Assembly (NCBI GenBank): GCA_050084985.1 | Contig: JBITNC010000001.1 | Span: 65,968,001 to 66,032,000 of the forward strand | DNA length: 64,000 nucleotides | Direction: 5' to 3' | Source of the DNA: Nageia nagi | Taxonomy: Eukaryota; Pinophyta | Part shown: in pieces, positions 56,745 to 64,000 of the stretch | How positions within the stretch are numbered: the stretch's first letter is position 1 | Layout of the letters: every line of letters starts with the position of its first letter | Made by a program: the position numbers and the translations under genes | The notes under the pieces: model-generated | What the model was told of the DNA's origin: nothing | Databases searched by the model: none | The model's input: the letters and a program-made list of their open reading frames with translations, nothing else

Positions 56745-59700
56745 TAGGGTTTAGGTTTAGGGTTTAGGTTTACGGTTTAGGGTTTAAGGTTTAGGGTTAG
56801 GTTTTAGGTTTAGGTTTAGGGTTTAGGGTTTAAGGTTTTAGGGTTTAGGGTTTATGGTTTAGTAGGGTTTAGGGTTTGGTTTATATGTGGTTTTAGGTTT
56901 GGATTTATTATTAGGTTTAGGGTTTAGGTTTATTTATTAGGGTTTAGGTTTTTTAAAGGTTTAGGGTTTAGGTTTAGGTTTTAGATTATAGTAGGGTTTT
57001 TAGGTTTAGGTTTAGGTTTTATTTTAGGGTTTAGGTTTAGTTATGGGTTTAGGGTTTTAGGGTTTTAAGGTTTAGGGGTTTAGGGTTTAGGGTTTAGTTT
57101 AGGTTTAGGGTTTTAGGGTTTAGGGTTTTGGTTTAGGGTTTAGTTTAGGGTTTTAAGGTTTAGGTTTAGGGTTTAGGGTTTAGGTTTAGGGTTTAGGGTT
57201 TAGGTTTTATTAGGGTTTAGGGTTTAGGGTTTAGGGTTTAGGGTTTTAGGGTTTAGGTTAGGTTTAGGTTTAGGGTTTAGGTTTAGGGTTTATAGTTTAG
57301 GGTTTAGGTTTATGGTTTATTATTTAGGGTTTAGGTTTTAATGTTTTAGGGTTTAGGGTTTTAGGTTTTAATTTTAGGGTTAGGGTTTAGGGTTTTATTA
57401 GTTTAGGTTTAGGGTTTAGGGTTTAGGTTATTAAGGTTGGTTTTAGGGTTTAGGGTTTAGGGTTTAGGGTTTTAGGGTTTAGGAGTTTAGGGTTTAGGAT
57501 TTAGGTTAGGTTTAGGGTTTGGTTAGGTTTAGTTTAGTTTAGGTTTTTTAGGTTTAGGTTTAGTTAGGTTTAGGGTTTTAGGGTTTAGGTTTAGGGTTTT
57601 AGGGTTTAGGGTTTAGTTTAGGTTTAGGTTTAGGTTTAGGGTTTAGTTTAGGGTTTAGGTTTAGGGTTTAGGTTTAGGTTTAGGGTTTAGGTTTAGGGTT
57701 AGGTTTAGGGTTTAGGGTTTAGGGTTTAGGGTTTAGGTTTAGGTTTAGGTTTAGGGTTTAGGTTTAGGGTTAGGGTTTAGGTTTGGGTTTAGGTTTTAGG
57801 GTTTAGGTTTAGGGTTTGTTAGGTTTATAGGTTTAGTTAGGGTTAGGGTTTAGGGTTTAGGTTTAGGGTTTAGGGTTTAGGGTTTAGTAGGGTTTAAGGT
57901 TTAGGTTTTAGGTTTAGGTTTTAGGTTTAGGGTTTAGGGTTTAGGGTTTAGGGTTTAGTGTTTAGGGTTTAGGGTTTAGGTGGTTTAGGGTTTAGGTTTA
58001 GGTTTAGTTTTTAGGTTTAGGTTTAGGGTTTAGGTTTGGGTTTAGGTTAGGTTAGGGTTAAGTTTAGGTTTATGGTTTTTAGGTTTTTTTAGGTTTAGGT
58101 TAGGTTTAGGGTTTTGGTTAGGTTTAGGGTTTAGGTTTAGGGTTTAGGGTTTAGGGTTAGGTTTAGTTTGGGTTTAGGGTTTAGGGTTTAGGTTTTTTAG
58201 GTTAGGTTTAGGTTTAGGTTTTAGGTTTAGGTTTTAGGTTTAGGGTTTTAAGTTTAGGGTTTAGGTTTGTTTAGGTTTAGGTTTAGGTTTAGGTTTGAGG
58301 TTTGGTTTAGGTTTAGGTTTAGGTTTAGGTTGGGTTTAGGTTTGGGTTTATGTTAGGTTTTAGTTTAGGTTTAGGGTTTAGGGTATAGGGTTTAGGGTTT
58401 TAGGTTTAGGGTTTAGGGTTTAGGGTTTTAGGTTTAGGTTTAGTTTAGGTTTAGGTTAGGTTTAGGTTTGGTTTAAGGTTTGGTTTAGGGTTTTAGGGTT
58501 TAGGTTTAGGTTTAGGGTTTAGGGTTTAGGTTTTTTTAGGGTTTAGGGTTTTAGGGTTTAGGTTTTAGATTTAGGGTTTAGGTTTAGGGTTTAGGTTTTA
58601 GGGTTTAGGTTTAGGGTTTAGGTTTAGGGTTTTAGGGTTTAGGTTTAGGGTTTAGGTTTAGGTTTAGGGTTTAGGGTTTAGGTTTAGGTTTAGGTTTGTA
58701 GGGTTTAGGTTTAGGGTTGTAGGTTTAGGGTTTTAAGTTTAGGGTTTAGGTTTAGGTTTAGGGTTTAGGGTTTAGGGTTTAAGGTTTTGGTTTAGGTTTA
58801 GGGTTTAGGGTTTAGGGTTTAGGGTTTAGGTTTGTTAGGTTTAGGGTTTAGGGTATAGGGTTTAGGGTTTTAGTGTTAGGGTTTAGGGTTATAGGGTTTA
58901 GTTTTTAAGGTTTCAGGTTTAGGTTTGGTTTAGGGTTTAGGGTTTAGGGTTTAGGGTTTTAGGGTTTTAGGGTTTAAGGTTTAGGGTTTTAGGTTTAGGT
59001 TTAGGGTTTAGGGTTTAGGTTTAGTTTAGGTTTAGGTTTAGGTTTAGGGTTTAGGGTTTAGGGTTTAGGTTTAGGTTTAGGTTTCAAGTTTAGGTTTAGG
59101 TTTAAGGTTTAGGTTAGGGTTTAGGGTTTAGGGTTTAGGGTTTAGGTTTTGGGTTTAAGGTTTAGGTTTAGGTTTAGGGTTTAAGGTTTAGGGTTTAGGG
59201 TTTTAGGGTTTGGGTTAGGGTTTAGGTTTAGGGTTTAGGGTTAGTTAGGTTTAGGTTTGGGTTTTAGGTTTGGGTTTTAGGGTTTAGGGTTTAGGGTTTA
59301 GGTTTAAGGTTTAGGGTTTAGGGTTGTTTTAGGGTTTAGGTTTAGGTTTAGGTTTAGGTTTAGGTTTAGGTTAGGGTTAGGTTTAGGGTTTAGGTTTAAG
59401 GTTTAGGTTTGGCTTTAGTTTTAGGTTTAGGTTTAGGGTTTCGGTTTAGTGTTTAGGGTTTAGGGTTTAGGTTTAGGTAAGGGTTTAGATAGGTTTTAGG
59501 GTTTAGGTTTAGGGTTTTAGGGTTTTGGGTTTAGGGCTTAGTGTTTAAGGGTTTAGGTTTAGGGTTTAGGTTAAGGTTTAAGGTTTAGGTTTAGGGTTTA
59601 AGGTTTAAGGTTTAGGTTTTTTTAGGGTTTAGGGTTTAGGGTTTAGGGTTTCGAGTTTCAGTTTCAAGTTTCGAGTTTTGAGTTTCGAGTTTTAGGGTTT

Positions 59701-61932
59701 TAGGTTTAGGGTTTAGGATTTAGGGTTTAAGGTTTAGGGTTTTTTAGGGTTTAGGTTTTTTAAGGTTTAGTGTTTTTTAGGGTTTAAGGTTTTAGGGTTT
59801 AGGGTTTAGGGTTTTAAGGTTTAGGGTTTAGGGTTTCTAGTTTCAGGTTTCAGGTTTCTCTTTCAGGTTTCTATTTCAGGTTTAGGGTTTAGGGTTTAGG
59901 ATTAAGGTTTAAGGTTTAGGGTTTTTTAGGGTTTAAGGTTTAAGGTTTAGGGTTTTAAGGTTTAGGGTTTTAAGGTTTAGGGTTTTGGGGTTTCAAGTTT
60001 AGGGTTTAAAGTTTTGGGTTTCAGGTTTTAGGTTTTAGGTTTAGGGTTTCAGGTTTAGGGTTTAGGGTTTTAGGGTTTAGGGTTTAGGGTTTTAGGCTTT
60101 AGGGTTTAGGGTTTAGGGTTTAGGGTTTTAGGGTTTTAGAGTTTAGGTTTTAGGGTTTTAGGGTTTAGGGTTTAGAGTTAAGGTTTTTAGTGTTTCAAGT
60201 TTTGAGTTTCAAGTTTTAGGTTTTAGGTTTCAGGTTTAAGGTTTAGGGTTTAGGGTTTAGGGCTTAAGGTTTAGGGTTAAGTATTTAAGGTTTAGGGTTT
60301 AAGGTTTGGGGTTTAGGGTTTAGGGGTTTAGGGTTTAGGGTTTAGGGTTTACTATTTTAGGGTTTAGGGTTTAGGGTTTTAGGGTTTAGGGTTTTAGGGT
60401 TTTAGGGTTAAGGGTTTAGGGTTTTAGGGTTTAGGGTTTATGGTTTAGGGTTTAGGGTTTAGGATATAGGGTTTTAGGGTTTAGGGTTTAGGTTTAAGCT
60501 TTAGTGTTTAGGGTTTTAGGGTTTAGGGTTTAGGGTTTTAGGGTTTAGGTTTAGGGTTTAGGGTTTCACGGTTTATGGTTTAGGGTTTAGGGTTTAGGGT
60601 TTAAGGTTTTAGGGTTTAGAGTTTAGGGTTTTAGGGTTTAAGGTTTTAGGGTTTAGGGTTTAGGGTTTACGGTGTAAGGTTTAGGGTTTAGAGTTTAGGG
60701 TTTTAGGGTTTAAGGTTTTAAGGTTTAGGGTTTAGGGTTTAGGGTGTAGGGTTTAGGGTTTTCCTACAACCAGTTTAAGGTTTAGGGTTTAGGGTTTAGG
60801 GTTTTAGGGTTTAGGGTTTAAGGTTTATGATTTAGGTTTGTAGGGTTTAGGGTATAGGGTTTAGGGTTTAGGTTTAGGTTTTTGGTTTAGGGTTTAGGGT
60901 TTTAGGGTTTAAGGGTTTAGGTTTTAGGGTTTAAGGGTTTAGGGTTTTAGGGTTTAGGTTTAGGGTTTTTTGGTTTTAGGGTTTAGGTTTTTAGGGTTTA
61001 GGGTTTACGGTTTTAGGGTTTAAGGTTTAGGGTTTAGGGTTAAGGGTTTAGGTGTAGGGTTTTTTTTAGGGTTTAAGGTTTAAAGTTTAGGGTTTAGGGT
61101 TTTTTTAAGGTTTAGGGTTTAAGGTTTTTTTTAAGGTTTTTGGTTTTTGGTTTAGAGTTTTAGGGTTTAGGGTTTAGGGTTTAGGGTTTTCGATTTAGGG
61201 TTTAGGGTTTAGGGTTTAGGGTTTAAGGGTTTTAAGGGTTTAGGTGTTTAGGGTTTAAGGTTTATGGTTTAGGGGTTTAGGGTTTAGGGTTTAAGGTTTA
61301 GGGTTTATGTGATGCTTAAGGTTTAGGGTTTAGGGTTTAGGTTTAGATTTAGGTTTAGGTTTAGGTTTAGGTTTAGGTTTAGGGTTTAGGTTTAGGTTTA
61401 GGTTTTCAAGTTTAGGGTTTAGGGTTTAGGTTTATGGTTTAGGGTTTAGGGTTTAGGGTTTAAGGTTTTGGGGTTTAAGGTTTAGGGTTTAGGTTTAGGG
61501 TTTAGGTTTTGGTTTAGGGTTTAGGGTTTAGGGTTTATGGTTTAGGGTTTAGGGATTAGGTTTTGGGTTTATGGTTTAGGGTTTAGGGTTTAGGGTTTAG
61601 TGTTTTGGGTTTTAGGGTTTAAGGTTTTAGGGTTTATGGTTTAGGGTGTAGTGTTTAGGGTTAAGGGTTTAGGGTTTACATTTTAGGGTTTTGGTTTAGG
61701 GTTTTAAGGTTTAGGGTTTAGGATTTAGGGTATAGTGTTTAAGGGTGTAGGGTTCAGGGTTTATGGTTTAGGGTTTAGAGTTTTAGGGTTTAAGGTTTAG
61801 GGTTTAGGGTTTCAGGTTTCAAGTTTCAAGTTTTGAGTTTTAGGGTTTTAGGTTTAGGGTTTAGGATTTAGGGTTTAAGGTTTAGGGTATTTTAGGGTTT
61901 AGGGTTTTTTTTACGGTTTAGGGTTTAGGGTT
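56745..61932 (+). repeat. Degenerate telomere-like array, block 6
   Basis: The left part to about 59500 is rich in TTTAGG hexamers and irregular; the right part is mostly heptameric. Marker CCTACAACCAG at 60764 and GTGATGCTTA at 61309. 60720-61740 repeats the end of block 5, including the site where A4 inserted. Confidence 0.96.
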
Positions 61933-62892
61933 TGTTAACACATAAAAATGATTTTATGCTTTTAAATCAATAAATTAATGAAATATGCTTAGTCTTGAAT
62001 GGATTAAAGTGATAATGTCAATGTTTGGCTTGGATATGAATATTGCATAGGTTATCTTGAATATTGCATGGGTTATCTTGAACATTGCATGGTTTATCTT
62101 GAGTATCGCATGAATTATCTTGTTTATTGATGTGTTTATCTTAAATTTTGTGAATTAACCTTATTTATGTGGATGCACGCCGACCTATGGGCGGTATTAT
62201 CTATTATCTATATAAATAAGGGATCTAATAGTAATTCCACAACAACAAGGATACACATGATCCCGCGTATGGTCTTGTAAGTGGCTACCCCTTAAGGTAT
62301 CTCTTGGTACCGCCTACAAGGCTATGGTTTGTGTGCTTCCTTTCGTGAGCTATCCTGACATCTATGATCTATTCTGATATCACACTACTATCTGAGACAT
62401 TCGTATTAAAGCTCTGGACTTGATTGAGAGATCAAAAATCATCAAAAGAAGGCCACCGGTGCTCCCTTATGAACCAGGCACACCGCCAGCGCTCTATTAT
62501 CTCTGAAACAGACCGCTCGTGATCCTCTTTTGGCATCTTCACAGGTGACTACATTTTTGAGAGGCAGTTCATCATCAGTACATCACCAACATCTTCATCT
62601 TTCATTGTCAGGTACATTCCGTGAGGTAAGTATACAAACCACAGTCTTGTTTGATTACATTTCTGAATTGGTTATTTTGTTTATTGTTATCTAGAATAAA
62701 TTGCTATCTTTAGTTCAAATACAAATATATTGGGTTTGTAGATATTTATCTATTTATTTATTTGCATGTTCAATTTTATTTGTAAACATTTGTGAGAATA
62801 AATTGCTATCCGTAGCTAGAATACAGATAATATTGAGTTTGTAGATAATTGCTTATTTATTTATTTGCACTCTCAATTTTTATTTGTAAACA
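61933..62892 (+). repeat. A5 5' LTR with terminal duplication
   Basis: About 100 bp longer than A2's LTR because its end is tandemly duplicated: units start GAATAAATTGCTATC at 62694 and 62796. The first unit ends AAACATTTGTGA, which includes LTR end and PBS-like bases. The stretch 62370-62790 differs much more from other copies than 61933-62360 does. TATA at 62209-62218. Confidence 0.88.
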
Positions 62893-62894
62893 TT

Positions 62895-62913
62895 TGGTGA
62901 ACCCAATGTGAAC
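62895..62913 (+). other. A5 primer-binding site, tRNA-Trp type
   Basis: TGGTGAACCCAATGTGAAC two bases after the LTR, two changes from the tRNA-Trp match. Confidence 0.75.
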
Positions 62914-62930
62914 TACACATCATTATACTA

Positions 62931-62940
62931 AAACCCTAAA
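62931..62940 (+). promoter_or_regulatory. Telo-box in A5 leader
   Basis: AAACCCTAAA between PBS and gag, equivalent to 21151-21160 in A2. Confidence 0.6.
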
Positions 62941-62983
62941 GGTTTTAGTTAAGATTAACATCTATTTTGTGAGTGTCTTAGTT

Positions 62984-64000
62984 ATGGAACAGCTTAAGTT
63001 ATTCTTGCGAAGTCTTTCAAGAAGGGATTTAGGTGAATTATTGGTAGAAATCAGACATGATGATCCGGAGGGATCCGAAGGAATGCAACATAGTGCTGAG
63101 GGTGACAATAGTAGTGTTCAGGCTACAATGGAAGGTATGTAGAGGTAGATAGATAGATTAGCAAGGAGATCAGCTCCGCCTAACGATTCTTTCGAATTCG
63201 GTAGTCCTTTATGTGATGACATTCGTAGGCATATGCCACCATCCGATTACAAAGAACCAAAATTCAGTAAGTATAATGGTGAAGGAGATCCAAGAAGGCA
63301 TATACAGGGTTTCAAGGGTGAGTGTGAACTCAAAATTGGTACAGATCAAAGATTGCAGGCTAAATTCTTCCCCCAGAGCTTGGAAGGAGATGCACGAGAA
63401 TGGTTTTATGGTTTACCTGAAGGGTCCATCACATCATTTGAGGAATTCAATGATTTGTTTCTGGAGCAATATAAGCATAACATCAAGAAGGAGGTTATGC
63501 TATCAGATTTATGTGCTATTAAATAGGGCAGTGATGAGCAACTAGATAAATTTGTTGTAAGATTTAAGAAGACATGGCAGCAAGTAAAGACTAAGTTAAT
63601 GGAAAAAGAGGTAAATAATATTTTTAAAGAAGCTGTTATATTACCCTTACAAGCATATGTTATTGATTATACACATCTTACATTTTCCGATATGACGTAT
63701 AAACTATTAGAGAAAGAAAAAGTCCTTGTGAAGCTAGGGCTTGTAAAGTATAGCAATGGTGATAAGGCTAAAGCGGAAGATAAGAGACCGCAATTGCCAA
63801 AGAAGGAGAAAACTATTCATGTGGTTGAGAAGACAAATATGATGAAAGAGAGGAAATTTGTGAAATTTCCCATACCTCCGAGGTATATCTTAAAAGATCT
63901 TATGGCAAAAGGATTATTACAACCTTTACCAAAGTAGGAAGAAGATCCTACAGCAAAAAGACCTCCTTGGTATAAGGAAGATAGATATTGCGAATACCAT
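62984..64000 (+). pseudogene. A5 gag (partial, least decayed)
   Basis: Starts at ATG 62984 with MEQLKLFLRSLSRRDL and keeps one frame to the window end. Open stretches cover FSKYNGEGDPRRHIQGFKGE, FFPQSLEGDAREWFYGLP and FPIPPRYILKDLMAKGLL; the window ends at CEYH, the first half of the zinc knuckle. Stops occur at about 63138 and 63144, 63525 (CAG to TAG), and 63935 (CAG to TAG). It has fewer stops than A2 and A3 and retains Gln in HIQGF where A2 has a stop. Confidence 0.9.

Larger units (their letters stand above)
61933..64000 (+). mobile_element. Family A copy A5: 5' LTR and gag, runs off window
   Basis: 5' LTR 61933-62892, PBS, telo-box and gag as in A2, cut at the window end inside the zinc knuckle. 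The body beyond is not visible, so it is unknown whether it carries pol or a PMD gene. Confidence 0.93.

Overview
The window is plant nuclear DNA. It has no single-copy host gene that I can defend. About 28 kb of the 64 kb is degenerate plant-type telomeric heptamer (TTTAGGG and variants) in six blocks: 464-5766, 15254-20258, 26763-28677, 33563-38116, 45195-51399 and 56745-61932. In every block the G-rich strand is the plus strand, so this looks like one interstitial telomere-like array broken up by insertions, not a head-to-head fusion or a live chromosome end. The arrays are not simple: non-telomeric marker words recur and long stretches are duplicated between blocks, so they carry higher-order structure. 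Large interstitial telomeric arrays and heavy LTR load fit a big-genome land plant (a conifer or other gymnosperm is plausible), but the sequence does not prove the taxon.

The rest is LTR retrotransposons. (1) A complete Ty1/copia element on the minus strand, 5767-15253, with two near-identical ~503-bp LTRs, a TTTCA target duplication, an initiator-Met PBS, a purine tract, one-frame gag-PR-IN-RT-RNase H with point stops, an unusually long 3.6-kb leader, and a tandem hairpin array between pol and the purine tract. (2) A minus-strand Ty3/gypsy chromovirus, 28678-33562, with chromodomain; it has lost its 5' LTR and most of its 3' LTR. (3) Five copies or fragments of one Ty3/gypsy family, called family A here, probably in the Tat/OTA group: A1 (1-463, minus, LTR only), A2 (20259-26762, plus, complete with LTRs and GGTTT duplication), A3 (38117-45194, minus), A4 (51400-56744, minus) and A5 (61933-64000, plus, runs off the window). 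Family A has ~0.85-0.96-kb LTRs starting TGTTAACA and ending TAAACA, a PBS matching plant tRNA-Trp, a telo-box in its leader, a gag with a C-X2-H-X4-H-X4-C knuckle, and a minisatellite-rich 3' region.

The most notable content is in A3 and A4. Between the gag side and the minisatellites, antisense to the retrotransposon, each carries a three-exon gene with its own TATA box. It encodes a plant mobile domain (PMD, MAIN/MAIL1-type) protein with an acidic segment and a C-terminal coiled coil. Both copies are broken by stops, some shared and some private. A2 lacks this gene but keeps protease and the start of RT; A3 lacks protease/pol but keeps the gene. Their deletions are complementary and imply a larger parent element elsewhere in the genome.

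Across the window, coding decay is mostly point change (stops from CAG, CGA, TGG; Cys to Tyr; Gly to Asn; catalytic Glu to Lys) with few frameshifts, the pattern expected from deamination of methylated cytosine. The common TTTAAGG variant of the array fits the same process. Several element ends are cut and joined directly to telomeric repeat, and some array patches show shortened G and T runs that may be assembly errors.
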